NCBI GenBank assembly: GCA_938084585.1
Contig: CALKFF010000017.1
Span: 1-60,564, forward strand
Direction of reading: 5' to 3'
Origin: an uncultured Flavobacteriales bacterium
Lineage (GTDB): Bacteria; Bacteroidota; Bacteroidia; Flavobacteriales_D; Sanyastnellaceae
Length of the DNA stretch: 60,564 nucleotides
Below are positions 1-8,941 of the stretch, one piece after another (position 1 is the stretch's first letter; the number at the start of each line of letters is the position of its first letter). Both the position numbers and the translations under genes were made by a program. A model generated the notes under the pieces. That model had not been told where the DNA came from. It searched no databases and worked only from the letters and a program-made list of their open reading frames with translations.

Positions 1-2483
1 ATGACACGCACCGACACAGGGCCCATGCCTCCTTGGTAGGTCACAGAAGCAAGCTTGCCTGAGCCGCTGGCAAGAAGCGCAGCCTCGCTCTCAGGCGTCA
101 AGGCCACGTCGTTCTCGCCGTTGCCCTTGCCCTCCAAACGCATCATCGCCACGCCGTCGCCGTACGCCGCAGACTGAATCAAGCCGCCGCTCTCAGGAGA
201 AGGCTTGTGAGGGATGCCGCTGTACACGCGGATCGAGCCGACGGCCGATTTCCGAGAAGCTTTGTACTGGATGTCTTGGCCTGTGCCCAACACCGGATCG
301 AAGTCGCCGTAGTTGTTGTAACCGTAGGCCAACGCCATGAAGTGGTACGTCTTGTGATTCACAAGCGCGTTGTCGCCTTGGGCGAACGCGTCCTTGGTGA
401 CACGGAAACTGTGGGCAATGCCTTCGTTCTCGCCGTTGGCCATGAGCTCGGGCACCGACGCTTGCATGATGTCGTCGTATCGGTAATTCACCACGTTCGC
501 CACGTCGTTGGCGATGTCGCATTGGTAAATCAAACGCGCCTTCTCCACGTCTCCGAGCTCGGCGGGGCTGACGCCCTGTTCGGCGAGCTGGTAGATTTGG
601 TAGCCTTCAAACGCGTACGAACGGTCCGCCTCCGACAACAGCGTGCCGTCTGGCAACTCCTTGGGAATGCCTGGGTCCACCGCCGTGTAAGCCTCGCCGA
701 AGTTGTTCGAGAGGGGATTGTTGTTGGTCAGGTACAGGATGAGCTCGTTCTCCAATTCCTGGATGGTCATGTCGGGCGCGTCGGGACCTGACACAATCTC
801 GAAGCAGTTGTCAAACAACGCCTGGGCTTTGTCGTCGGCCAAACGCAAGAGCTTCACGCTCTCGAAAGGTTCTCCGCCGCCGGCGCGGGCCCAGACCATG
901 CCCACCGTGATGTTGTTGTAGTCGCCAGGCTCCAGGGTGAAGGGCCCCGCACTCTGCAAGAACAGGCGGTCACCTGGAGGGTTGCCCGTTTCAAATTCAG
1001 ACCAAGGCTCCACAGGGGTGCCACCCGTTCCCCATGCGTAGGGGTCGGTGTCGCCTGGGAACATGTAGTCCGAGTAAATCTCCAGGTTGGCGCCGGTGCC
1101 GGCGTTCAGGCCGTCCCCGCCGTAAGCCATGCGCTGGCCGTTCTTCCAGTAACCGCGCATGTAGTTGTAATAGTGGCCTGCCGTGGAAGGCTGGGTGTTG
1201 GGGCCTGAGCCCCAGTTGAAATAGATGAACCGGCGCATGCCGAAGCGCTCGTTGTCCACCACCCCGTCGCCGTAGCCGATGCCGATGCCCTCGTAGGGAA
1301 TGCCCAGCGAGTCGATGGCGTTGGAGAAGTTCGAGGTCAGCGGGTTGTCGATGCCGTCGGCGTCTTGGTAAGGCCCCTCAAAGAAGTCCACCCCAAACGC
1401 CGGCGGGTTCTCGCCGTAGCCCGGTGAAAAGCTGTCCGACTCGTCGAAAGCATCTCCGTTGTAGGTGTACCCCAAACCGCGCTGCACGTCGCACCCCACG
1501 TAGTCGTCGCTGATGCCGCCCAAATCGCTGTCCACCCACTGGCACATGTACGTGTTGGTCAGGGTTTGGGTGCCCTGGTTGATCAGGACGTAGTTGTTGA
1601 AGGTCATGTTGTTGACCTCGTCGTTGGTGGCAAAGGCAAACGCCTGGGCACGGATCTCCATCCCGATGGGCTCGCCTTGCGACTCGGAGTGCACGTTGCC
1701 CTTGTCGTTGAAAATCCAGTAATAGTTCTGGTCTCCGTAGAGGGGCACGATGTCTTCCCGGCGGCGGTTGCCGCAGTCAATCTCTTGCAGGAAATCGTAC
1801 CACGGGTAGTCGCCCTGTTCTGGGGAGTAGAAGCCGTCGCCGTTGTAATCCAGGAACGGCGCCAAGTAGTAGTCTTGATTCAGGTCTGTGTTGCCGTGCG
1901 CCGGATAATCCCGGAAGTAGGCCGGCATGGCGTAGCCCTCGGGAAACTCCTCTTCCACGGTGCCTGCTTCCAGCGCCTCGAAGTATTGACGATGGCGTCG
2001 GGCGTCGGCGCGGGTCGACACGAAGAACTCGTCGTATTCGTTGCACGTGGTGGCGTCCACCTCGGCCGCACCGTCGTTGGACAAAGGTCCCGGCCAAAAG
2101 TCGTTGCCGTCGCGGCGGTACCGCACGGCCGCCAACTTCAATTGCTGGTCCGGGCTGATGCCACCGATCCACAGGGCGCCCGCAAACACCGTCGACACGT
2201 TGTCCTCCTTGGGCACGATGTAGGCCCCGCGCCAGTTGGCGCGCTCGTGCCACAAGGTGCCGCCGTTCTCGACCAAGGCGCGGACGTTGTTCCACTCGAG
2301 GTCTCGCAAGGCCGTGGCCGGGGCGCAAGCCGAGGCGCGGGTCTGCACTTGCGACGCGTCCGCAGCGCGGACCAAGTATTCCTTGCCGACGGTTTGGCCT
2401 TGGGCATTCAAGCTGACGACCAACGTCAACACCGCAGGGATGCAAGCGAAGAAAGGGCGAGTGGCGAGAGAGGAGGTGTTCAT
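1..2483 (-). CDS. Large secreted protein, T9SS-cargo-like, C-terminus cut by window edge
   Basis: The reading frame stays open from the ATG at 2483 to base 1, so about 827 residues are visible and the C-terminus lies outside the window. The N-terminus is a signal peptide (hydrophobic residues about 13-29, ending near NAQGQT). It is followed by segments seen in very large Bacteroidota secreted proteins of unknown function: WNNVRALVENGG (about 60) and VFAGALWIGG (about 90), then Asp/Gly/Tyr-rich stretches such as DYNGDGFYSPEQGDY. The family is usually exported by T9SS and ends in a type A sorting domain, which cannot be checked here. Its ATG overlaps the addA stop codon (ATGA), so it is probably translated by coupling to addA. 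The function is unknown; the secreted status is well supported. Confidence 0.75.
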   Translation of the reverse strand, partial: MNTSSLATRPFFACIPAVLTLVVSLNAQGQTVGKEYLVRAADASQVQTRASACAPATALRDLEWNNVRALVENGGTLWHERANWRGAYIVPKEDNVSTVFAGALWIGGISPDQQLKLAAVRYRRDGNDFWPGPLSNDGAAEVDATTCNEYDEFFVSTRADARRHRQYFEALEAGTVEEEFPEGYAMPAYFRDYPAHGNTDLNQDYYLAPFLDYNGDGFYSPEQGDYPWYDFLQEIDCGNRRREDIVPLYGDQNYYWIFNDKGNVHSESQGEPIGMEIRAQAFAFATNDEVNNMTFNNYVLINQGTQTLTNTYMCQWVDSDLGGISDDYVGCDVQRGLGYTYNGDAFDESDSFSPGYGENPPAFGVDFFEGPYQDADGIDNPLTSNFSNAIDSLGIPYEGIGIGYGDGVVDNERFGMRRFIYFNWGSGPNTQPSTAGHYYNYMRGYWKNGQRMAYGGDGLNAGTGANLEIYSDYMFPGDTDPYAWGTGGTPVEPWSEFETGNPPGDRLFLQSAGPFTLEPGDYNNITVGMVWARAGGGEPFESVKLLRLADDKAQALFDNCFEIVSGPDAPDMTIQELENELILYLTNNNPLSNNFGEAYTAVDPGIPKELPDGTLLSEADRSYAFEGYQIYQLAEQGVSPAELGDVEKARLIYQCDIANDVANVVNYRYDDIMQASVPELMANGENEGIAHSFRVTKDAFAQGDNALVNHKTYHFMALAYGYNNYGDFDPVLGTGQDIQYKASRKSAVGSIRVYSGIPHKPSPESGGLIQSAAYGDGVAMMRLEGKGNGENDVALTPESEAALLASGSGKLASVTYQGGMGPVSVRV

Positions 2484-5400
2484 CGGGAGGTGAAGATAAG
2501 GGGTGCCGAGGGAGCCGGCACCTCTTCAAGGGACCAAGGTTCCAGGTACAGGAGCCAGCCGCGGATCGGGGCATCTTCAAGGCCTGCAAGGACCTGCATG
2601 TAGGACTGCACTTGGGCGACGTGCTTGGGTTTGTCTTGCCCGCCTGACTTGAAGTCCACGATGTGCCAAATTTGGCCGTCGAAGACCACGCGGTCCGGGC
2701 GGTACAATTCCACACCGTCGGTCCACTCGGGTTCGCACTCCACCCGCAGCCCAGGCTGAAAAAAGCGGGCCGATTCAGGGCGGTCCAGCACCGCATCCGC
2801 CCATCCCAGAAGCGTTTCCCGGTCGTGGGCGGACAGCGCCCACCCGGCGGCGAATTTGGCGCGGATGGCGGGCCAAGTGTCGGTGGAGTTGACCTCTGCC
2901 AGCAACGAGTGCACTGCTGTGCCCAAAGCCGACTCGTCCATGCCGTCGGGATGGACCGTGGCATGGCTGCCCTTGGCCAAGGCCACCTGCTGGGTCACCT
3001 CCTCCCCAAGCTGGAGGTGGGTGGTGCGCGCAGGTTGGGGAGTATCCGAGTTTGAGTTTCGCTCAGGAAGACCTCCCCCCGCGCCGCGGGTGACGCAGTC
3101 GCCGGTCGATTCAAAATGAATGTCTGCCACGTCCTCCGCACAGGCCAGGACCCACTGACCCACTTGGGCGGGCGCCGCGCGTTCGAAGTCCAGTTTGGCC
3201 GTTTCAGCCAACACGTCGAGCCGGGCAATGGGGCGGGTCATGCCGACGTAGACGATGTTGATTTGGTCGAGCAAGGCGGCGTCCAACTCGGCTTCGGCCT
3301 TCGCGTCGAGCGCCGTGTCTTTCATGTCCGAGACCCGCAACAGCGCTGCAGGCACGTCCAAGCCAGTGGCAGGATCCAAGAGCACGGGCAAATGTCCCTT
3401 CACCTCGCGCGCGACATTGGTGCCCGCCACCATAATGGTGACAGGAAAGGCCAAGCCCTTGGCCTTGTGAACCGTCATGATTTGAACGGCATCCTCTCCC
3501 CCGCTGGCCACGATGGAACGCCGGCTTCCCGTTCGGTCCCACACCCGCAAGAACCCACGCAGACCGCCGTCTTCGGTGCCTGTCACCTCCCGGGCCATCT
3601 CCATCAACGCCTCGGCGTAGGCGTCGAACCGCCCAGTCAGTCCAAGGGTTTGGCACACGTGGCCCACCCAGGCCACCAAAGGGCCGTTCGCCCGCTCCAG
3701 GGGGTGAAGGTCTGGGAAGAGGTCCTCCAGCATGCCAAGGGCGTTGAGCGAGGCAAAACGCCTTCCTTCGTCGTTCTGACGCCACGACACATGCCGGTCG
3801 AGCACCGCCGATTCGTCGATGCGGCTGGGAGACAGCGCGGCCATGCATTGAAGCCAAGACGTGGCGTGTCTGTCCTCGGAGGGGTCCACGACCCAGCGCG
3901 TCAACGCGACCACCGCCAACGCCCCAGGGTGCCGGCCGAGGTGAAGGCTGTCTTCTGTTTGCGGCGTGATGCCCACGTCGAGCAGGTGCTGGGCGATGAG
4001 GGCCCCTTGCTTGTTGGTGCGGACCAGGATCGCCATCTCTGAGCGACGAAACCCAGCCTCTTCGTGATGTCGAATGCGGGCTTCAAGCGCCTCGTGCAAG
4101 AGCTGTTCGCGGGTGGCGCGGTCCTTGTCGCACACCGCCTCGACGTGAACCTGGCCTTCAAACGCTTGTTGCGGCGCCTGGCCATGGTCGTCGTACACCT
4201 TGGCCAAATCTGCCGGCAACCGGCGCTGCACGGCGTCGAAAAACGCCCCGTTCCATGCCACGATGGCGGAACCACTTCGCCAGTTGGCGTCAAGCAGCTG
4301 GTTGTCGAGGGCGTCGTGAAACGTCCGCGCAGCGTCGGCGAAGGCGCCATCTTCATCGTCCACGATGTTGGGCAACTCCAACAACTGGCGGTAGTCGCCG
4401 TTGCGCCAGCGGTAGATGGCCTGCTTGCTGTCGCCCACCACAAGGGCCCTGTTGCGCTCCGAGAGCACGTGGTCCACCAACGGAATGAGGTTCTGCCACT
4501 GCGTCACGGAGGTGTCTTGGAACTCGTCGATGAACACGTGCCTGAAACGGCTGCCCATGCGCTCAAACAAGAACGGCACCGGGTTGTGCCGCACCACCCG
4601 TGAAATGCGTTCGTGCAAGGCGTGGAACGTCCGAACGTTGCGGCTGGCCTGCACCTCTTCCATCTCTTCGGCAATGGCGGCGAGGGTCCCCACCAAATCA
4701 ATCTTGTGGACGAGTCTTTTGCGCAAGAGGTAGGCCTCCCCTTTCGCCGTTCCTGGAGTCATGTTGGCCACCTGGGCGCGCACAGACTCCGCTTCAGGCA
4801 GCATGCGACCCACCGCCGCCACCGTGTCGTCCGGCGCCTTCTTCGAGGTGAACACGCCTTCGTCGAACATCGTCTGCAGAGCTGCCGACGGGGCGGTGGC
4901 CTGGCCTTGACGTTGCTTTCGAATCCATTTGAAGAGCGTGCCGCGCACGACGTCTTTGTCGGTCAACCCTTCTCGGTCGATGGCGGCCACAGCCTTGGCG
5001 GCCTCGGCCTTGAGGAAGGATTCCACCGCGCGAACCTCGTCGCGCAGGTCTTTGGACATCTTCCGAAAGTCCGCCGCCTTGAGGTCGCCAAGGGCTTCCA
5101 AGGCCGACCGCATCCCTTCCTTCAGCACTTCCCGGCCGTATGTGGTCAAGGGGTGACGAATCCGGCTGTCCTTCTCCTCTTCCACCTGCAACCGGGCGAA
5201 GCCCTTCAACATTTCGGTGAATTCTTCTTGGCCCTGGGCACCAACGCGGTCCAACACGTTCGCGACAGCTTCTTCGACGATGCGGTCCTGGTCCAACTCG
5301 ATGCGGTAGTCTTGGTCCAAGGCCAAATCCCGGGCGAAACTCTTGACCAACCGGTTCGTGAAGCTGTCCAACGTCATGACCGCCATGTCGCCGTACCGGT

Positions 5401-5710
5401 GCAGCATCGTGGACCGCATGGCGCGGGCGCGGGCGCGCAGGGTGAGCGCGGGCAGGTTGGTTTGGGCTTCCAGCTCCTCCATAAGGCCGTCGGCCATCTC
5501 GTCGCCCGACCCGATGCGGGCCAAGTCACGCAAGATGCGCTCCTTCATTTCCCAAGCGGCCTTGTTCGTGAAGGTCAAGGCCAAAATGTGCCGAAACGCG
5601 CGTGGCTCGTCGTGCACCAAGCAGCACGCCAAGTACCGGCTCACGAGCCTGTAAGTCTTTCCAGATCCGGCCGACGCACGGACCACTTCAAACGCTTGCG
5701 GGGACTTCAT
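2480..5710 (-). CDS. addA: AddA-type UvrD-family helicase with PD-(D/E)XK nuclease domain
   Basis: This 1,076-residue protein is the helicase-nuclease subunit of an AddAB/RecBCD-type complex that processes double-strand DNA ends for recombination. Walker A is ASAGSGKT at residues 12-19. Motif II is DEFQDTS at about 395-401, followed by VVGDSKQAIYRWRNGDY and, at about 744, MTVHKAKGL, all superfamily 1 UvrD features. The C-terminal nuclease domain shows GTAVHSLLAE and IVDFKSGG (about 1018), then a Q..SYMQ element. The ATG at 5710 was chosen because it puts Walker A at the N-terminus as in the family; the frame stays open further upstream but that part overlaps mbnP antisense and looks non-coding. 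The addB partner lies at 9603-12470, separated by unrelated genes on both strands. Confidence 0.9.
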   Translation of the reverse strand: MKSPQAFEVVRASAGSGKTYRLVSRYLACCLVHDEPRAFRHILALTFTNKAAWEMKERILRDLARIGSGDEMADGLMEELEAQTNLPALTLRARARAMRSTMLHRYGDMAVMTLDSFTNRLVKSFARDLALDQDYRIELDQDRIVEEAVANVLDRVGAQGQEEFTEMLKGFARLQVEEEKDSRIRHPLTTYGREVLKEGMRSALEALGDLKAADFRKMSKDLRDEVRAVESFLKAEAAKAVAAIDREGLTDKDVVRGTLFKWIRKQRQGQATAPSAALQTMFDEGVFTSKKAPDDTVAAVGRMLPEAESVRAQVANMTPGTAKGEAYLLRKRLVHKIDLVGTLAAIAEEMEEVQASRNVRTFHALHERISRVVRHNPVPFLFERMGSRFRHVFIDEFQDTSVTQWQNLIPLVDHVLSERNRALVVGDSKQAIYRWRNGDYRQLLELPNIVDDEDGAFADAARTFHDALDNQLLDANWRSGSAIVAWNGAFFDAVQRRLPADLAKVYDDHGQAPQQAFEGQVHVEAVCDKDRATREQLLHEALEARIRHHEEAGFRRSEMAILVRTNKQGALIAQHLLDVGITPQTEDSLHLGRHPGALAVVALTRWVVDPSEDRHATSWLQCMAALSPSRIDESAVLDRHVSWRQNDEGRRFASLNALGMLEDLFPDLHPLERANGPLVAWVGHVCQTLGLTGRFDAYAEALMEMAREVTGTEDGGLRGFLRVWDRTGSRRSIVASGGEDAVQIMTVHKAKGLAFPVTIMVAGTNVAREVKGHLPVLLDPATGLDVPAALLRVSDMKDTALDAKAEAELDAALLDQINIVYVGMTRPIARLDVLAETAKLDFERAAPAQVGQWVLACAEDVADIHFESTGDCVTRGAGGGLPERNSNSDTPQPARTTHLQLGEEVTQQVALAKGSHATVHPDGMDESALGTAVHSLLAEVNSTDTWPAIRAKFAAGWALSAHDRETLLGWADAVLDRPESARFFQPGLRVECEPEWTDGVELYRPDRVVFDGQIWHIVDFKSGGQDKPKHVAQVQSYMQVLAGLEDAPIRGWLLYLEPWSLEEVPAPSAPLIFTSR

Positions 5711-5767
5711 GTGACAGGGGTTGCCCGTGGCGAACAACTTCTGTTGCAAATTAGCAGTTATCCCATC

Positions 5768-6514
5768 ATGAAAAAGACCTCCACTCCCCTTTTGATGCTG
5801 GCCTTGCTGCTCTTGGCGGCCACCGGCTGCCAGCCCGACGAATCGCCTTCGTTGCGGTTGGCGTTTGACCTGGCATGGGACGGGGCGCCCTACACGTTGG
5901 GCGAGGTGGTCTTGGACAACCAAGGACGCGACATTCGCCTCGACCGCATGGAGGCTTACGTCAGCCAGTTTGCCCTCCACGACGTGGACGAAGGCTGGGT
6001 GAACGTGGACACGGTGCAGCGCATACGGTTTGCCGAGGAAGGCAACCACGTGGTGCTGGACTTGCCCGGATGCGAAGACCGGCACATCGACGGCTTGCGC
6101 ATGGGGTTGGGGGTGCCCGCCGACCAAAACGTGGACGTGGACCCCGCCGGTTATCCCGCCGACCACCCGCTCGGATTCGCCGGCTCGGCAGGCATGCACT
6201 GGGGCTGGGCTGCGGGGTACATCTTCAGCGTGTACGACGGTCGGTTGCTTGTCGATCCTGAACAACCCTTCTCCTACCACGCCGGAGACGACCGACTGTA
6301 CCGCACCGTCGAGTTCTCGTGGGAAGATGCGTGGCTTCTCGAAGCCGGGGAAGAACCCCAAAACCGCATCCTCACCTTGGACGCCTACAAGTGCCTGCAC
6401 GGAAGCGAAGATGTGATTGACCCCACCGTGGACGCCCAAACCCACACCGGAAACAACCTGGAATTGGCCACGCGGTGGGTCACGTTGTACCTCCAAGCCT
6501 GGACCTTGAAGTGA
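5768..6514 (+). CDS. MbnP-like lipoprotein (copper-binding protein family)
   Basis: This is a 248-residue lipoprotein with signal peptide and lipobox AATGC (Cys21). The mature part matches the MbnP family as I know it: an LRLAFDLAWDG-like first strand, a VSQFALHD element, a cysteine pair (LPGCEDRH and the late YKCLHGS), and the tryptophan motif MHWGWAAGYIF at residues 143-153. In methanotrophs MbnP is a periplasmic copper protein whose site contains a tryptophan oxidised to kynurenine by the diheme enzyme MbnH. An MbnH-like gene starts 2 bp downstream, which supports the call. It probably sits in the outer membrane facing the periplasm. The copper role here is inferred from the family. Confidence 0.8.
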   Translation: MKKTSTPLLMLALLLLAATGCQPDESPSLRLAFDLAWDGAPYTLGEVVLDNQGRDIRLDRMEAYVSQFALHDVDEGWVNVDTVQRIRFAEEGNHVVLDLPGCEDRHIDGLRMGLGVPADQNVDVDPAGYPADHPLGFAGSAGMHWGWAAGYIFSVYDGRLLVDPEQPFSYHAGDDRLYRTVEFSWEDAWLLEAGEEPQNRILTLDAYKCLHGSEDVIDPTVDAQTHTGNNLELATRWVTLYLQAWTLK

Positions 6515-6516
6515 TC

Positions 6517-7614
6517 ATGCTGGGAAGAAAGACATGGCTCTGGATGGTGGTGGCGACCTGGTCGTTGGCCGGATGCGATTGCGGTCCTGACGAGCCGGTG
6601 TGGTCCCCCACGCCGTACGACTTGGTCATCCCTCCTTTCTTCCCCCCGATGGACGTGCCGGCGGACAATCCCTTGACGGTGGAGGGCGTGAAGCTCGGGC
6701 GCATGTTGTTTTGGGAAACGGCCTTGAGCAGCGACCGAAGCATGTCGTGCGGGTCGTGCCACTTGCCCGCCCACAGCTTCTCCGACCCTGCCCAGTACAG
6801 CACTGGCGTAACCGGAGCCCAAGGCACCCGCAACGCCATGGCCTTGATCAACTTGGGATGGGCACCCTCGTTCTTGTGGGACGGCCGCATGCCCACCTTG
6901 GAGGACCAAATCCTCGACCCGGTTCAACACCCCGACGAAATGAACCTGCCGTGGTCTCAAGCCGTGCAACGCCTTCAAGAGGACGAGCCGGGGCGGGGCT
7001 ACGCGCAGCTGTTTTTCGACGCGTTCGGCACCGACATGGTGACCCCCGAGTTGACCGTGAAGGCGGTGGCCCAGTTCGTGCGCACCATGGTGAGTTCAGA
7101 CAGCAAGTTTGACCTGTGGCGCCGGGGCGAGACCGAGCTCAGCGAGGAGGAGTACAACGGCTACCAGATTTTCTTGCGCGAAGGGGGCGATCCCGAAGTC
7201 GTGCCTGGCGGCCAATTTGGCGGCGACTGCTTCCATTGCCACGGTGAAGCAGGCATGCAATTCACCGACAACCTGATGCACAACAACGGGCTCGATTCGG
7301 TCTTCGTGGCCGACCCAGGCTTCGCAGGGGTGACAGGCAACCCTCTGGATTCTGGAAAATTCCGCACGCCGACGCTGCGCAACGTGGCGTTGTCCGCCCC
7401 CTACATGCACGACGGCCGGTTCTTCACCCTGGAACAGGTCATCGACCACTACAACACGGGCGGAGTGCCTTCAAGCACGCTTGACCCCTTCATGAAATAT
7501 GAGGCGGGTGGATTGGCCCTTGCGCCCATCCAAAAAGAAGCGCTCGTCGCCTTCTTGCACACGCTCACCGACACGGTGTTCGTGAACAACCCCAAGTTTC
7601 AAGACCCTCATTGA
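6517..7614 (+). CDS. Diheme cytochrome c peroxidase, MbnH/MauG-like lipoprotein
   Basis: This 365-residue protein has two c-type heme sites: CGSCH (Cys78-Cys81-His82) and CFHCH (Cys238-Cys241-His242). It also has the APYMHDGRF element of bacterial diheme peroxidases near the C-terminus. The N-terminus is a lipoprotein signal with lipobox SLAGC (Cys20). The ATG at 6517, 2 bp after the mbnP-like stop, gives a complete signal peptide; a longer frame begins inside the upstream gene and is not needed. Family members are either peroxide-scavenging cytochrome c peroxidases or MauG/MbnH-type enzymes that oxidise tryptophans of a partner protein. The tight pairing with an MbnP-like protein favours the second reading. 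Confidence 0.85.
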   Translation: MLGRKTWLWMVVATWSLAGCDCGPDEPVWSPTPYDLVIPPFFPPMDVPADNPLTVEGVKLGRMLFWETALSSDRSMSCGSCHLPAHSFSDPAQYSTGVTGAQGTRNAMALINLGWAPSFLWDGRMPTLEDQILDPVQHPDEMNLPWSQAVQRLQEDEPGRGYAQLFFDAFGTDMVTPELTVKAVAQFVRTMVSSDSKFDLWRRGETELSEEEYNGYQIFLREGGDPEVVPGGQFGGDCFHCHGEAGMQFTDNLMHNNGLDSVFVADPGFAGVTGNPLDSGKFRTPTLRNVALSAPYMHDGRFFTLEQVIDHYNTGGVPSSTLDPFMKYEAGGLALAPIQKEALVAFLHTLTDTVFVNNPKFQDPH

Positions 7615-7624
7615 GGGGGGGGCG

Positions 7625-8899
7625 TCAAGCACTCGGGTGCATCTGAATCTGGTTGACCTCGGGCTCCAGCTGGACGCCGAACTTTCCGTGAACGGAAGCC
7701 ATCACATCCTGGGCCAAGGCCCACACCTCTTGACCTGTGGCGCCGCCAAAGTGCACCAGCACAAGCGCTTGCTTCTCGTGCACCCCGTGGGTCTCCCGAG
7801 AGTGTCCCTTCCAACCTGACTGCTCAATGAGCCAGCCGGCCGCAAGCTTCACCGCACCGCCCTCTTGAGGATACTGCGGCATCGAAGGGTGCGCCTCCGC
7901 GAGTTTCTGGGCCACGGCTGCCGGGACGGTGGGGTTTTTGAAAAACGAGCCCGCGTTGCCAACGACCGTCGGGTCGGGAAGCTTGGATTGACGGATGCGG
8001 ATGACCGCCTCGCTCACATCTCGGTGCGTGCGACGTTCCACGGGAATGGATGCAAGCTCGTGCTCGATGGCGCCATACCCCATGCGAAGCGGACTTTCAC
8101 GGTCGAGGTGAAACGCCACACGGACGATGATCCACTTGCCGCGTTCTTCCCGCTTGAATACGCTTTCCCGGTACCCAAATTGGCAATTCGACGTGTCGAA
8201 CCGTTCCAAGGCGCCGTCTTCGATGCGAACGGCATCCAACCAGGCGAAATGGTCCTTGACCTCCACGCCATAGGCGCCGATGTTTTGCATGGGGCTGGCC
8301 CCGACGTTGCCGGGGATAAGGGACAGGTTTTCCAAACCATGCCATCCCTCGTCCAGCGTTTGCATCACAAACCCGTGCCACGGCTCGCCGGCCCCAGCCG
8401 AGACGATGGCGCCCGTCGCCCCTTGGGGCGAGACGTCCACCCCGCGGATGTCCACCTGCAAGACCAAGGCATGCACGTCTCCGTGCAACAACATGTTGCT
8501 TCCCCCACCCAAGACCAACAGCGGAACCTCCCGCTCCTTGGCCCACGCAAGCGCCGCACGCAACTGCGTCAACGTGGTCACGCGCGCGAACCACCTCGCC
8601 TTCGAAGAAATCCCAAACGTGGTCCACCTCGCCAACTCCACATGCGCTTCGAATTCCAAATCCGGCTCCTCCACCCCGGGAGACCAAACCCGATTGAAGG
8701 ATTCCTTGGAAATCCTCGTCCAAGGTCCGTCGGGTTCGAGCATGTCCAGCACGCGTTGACGCTCGGGCCACGTGTGGCAAACCACGTCGTGTTGAAGCAC
8801 GCGTTGCCCCAACTTTTGGCCTTCCCAAAATCGGCTGGGGCCTTGAACGGCGACCACATTCTCGGTTTCAGTCATTTGGAGGTAGACGGGATACTCCAT
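7625..8899 (-). CDS. murB: UDP-N-acetylenolpyruvoylglucosamine reductase with N-terminal extension
   Basis: MurB reduces UDP-N-acetylenolpyruvoylglucosamine to UDP-MurNAc in peptidoglycan precursor synthesis, using FAD and NADPH. The FAD-binding domain begins at about residue 93 (TTFGI) and includes VLGGGSNML, LSLIPGNVGASPMQNIGAYG and the catalytic-serine segment GNAGSFFKNP. The remainder ends in a typical substrate-binding domain (KLAAGWLIEQSGWKG). Total length is 424 residues against about 340 for most type I enzymes: residues 1-90 form an extension I do not recognise. The ATG at 8899 is preferred because CAACTTCG lies exactly 4 nt upstream, the geometry seen at several other genes here; the ATG at 8875 is the alternative. 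The gene converges with the mbnH-like gene. Confidence 0.93.
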   Translation of the reverse strand: MEYPVYLQMTETENVVAVQGPSRFWEGQKLGQRVLQHDVVCHTWPERQRVLDMLEPDGPWTRISKESFNRVWSPGVEEPDLEFEAHVELARWTTFGISSKARWFARVTTLTQLRAALAWAKEREVPLLVLGGGSNMLLHGDVHALVLQVDIRGVDVSPQGATGAIVSAGAGEPWHGFVMQTLDEGWHGLENLSLIPGNVGASPMQNIGAYGVEVKDHFAWLDAVRIEDGALERFDTSNCQFGYRESVFKREERGKWIIVRVAFHLDRESPLRMGYGAIEHELASIPVERRTHRDVSEAVIRIRQSKLPDPTVVGNAGSFFKNPTVPAAVAQKLAEAHPSMPQYPQEGGAVKLAAGWLIEQSGWKGHSRETHGVHEKQALVLVHFGGATGQEVWALAQDVMASVHGKFGVQLEPEVNQIQMHPSA

Positions 8900-8903
8900 G
8901 CAA

Positions 8904-8911
8904 CGAAGTTG
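8904..8911 (-). promoter_or_regulatory. -7 box CAACTTCG for murB
   Basis: This is a one-mismatch version of the Bacteroidota TAnnTTTG/TAnnTTCG box, located exactly 4 nt upstream of the ATG at 8899. It is the reason for preferring that start over 8875. Confidence 0.45.
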
Positions 8912-8941
8912 ACGCAATTTTGCGTTTCTATTGGGCACAGC

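Noticed and set aside
1566-2603. Open frame of 345 codons on the plus strand near the left edge
   Set aside because: Antisense to the secreted protein that reads through from 2483 to the edge with a signal peptide and family motifs.
5711-6496. Upstream extension of the addA frame to 6496
   Set aside because: It would place 260 unrelated residues before Walker A and overlap mbnP antisense; AddA proteins start just before this motif.
7615-7622. G8 run between the mbnH-like and murB stop codons
   Set aside because: It lies between two convergent stop codons outside promoters and coding frames, so slippage would have no clear effect.
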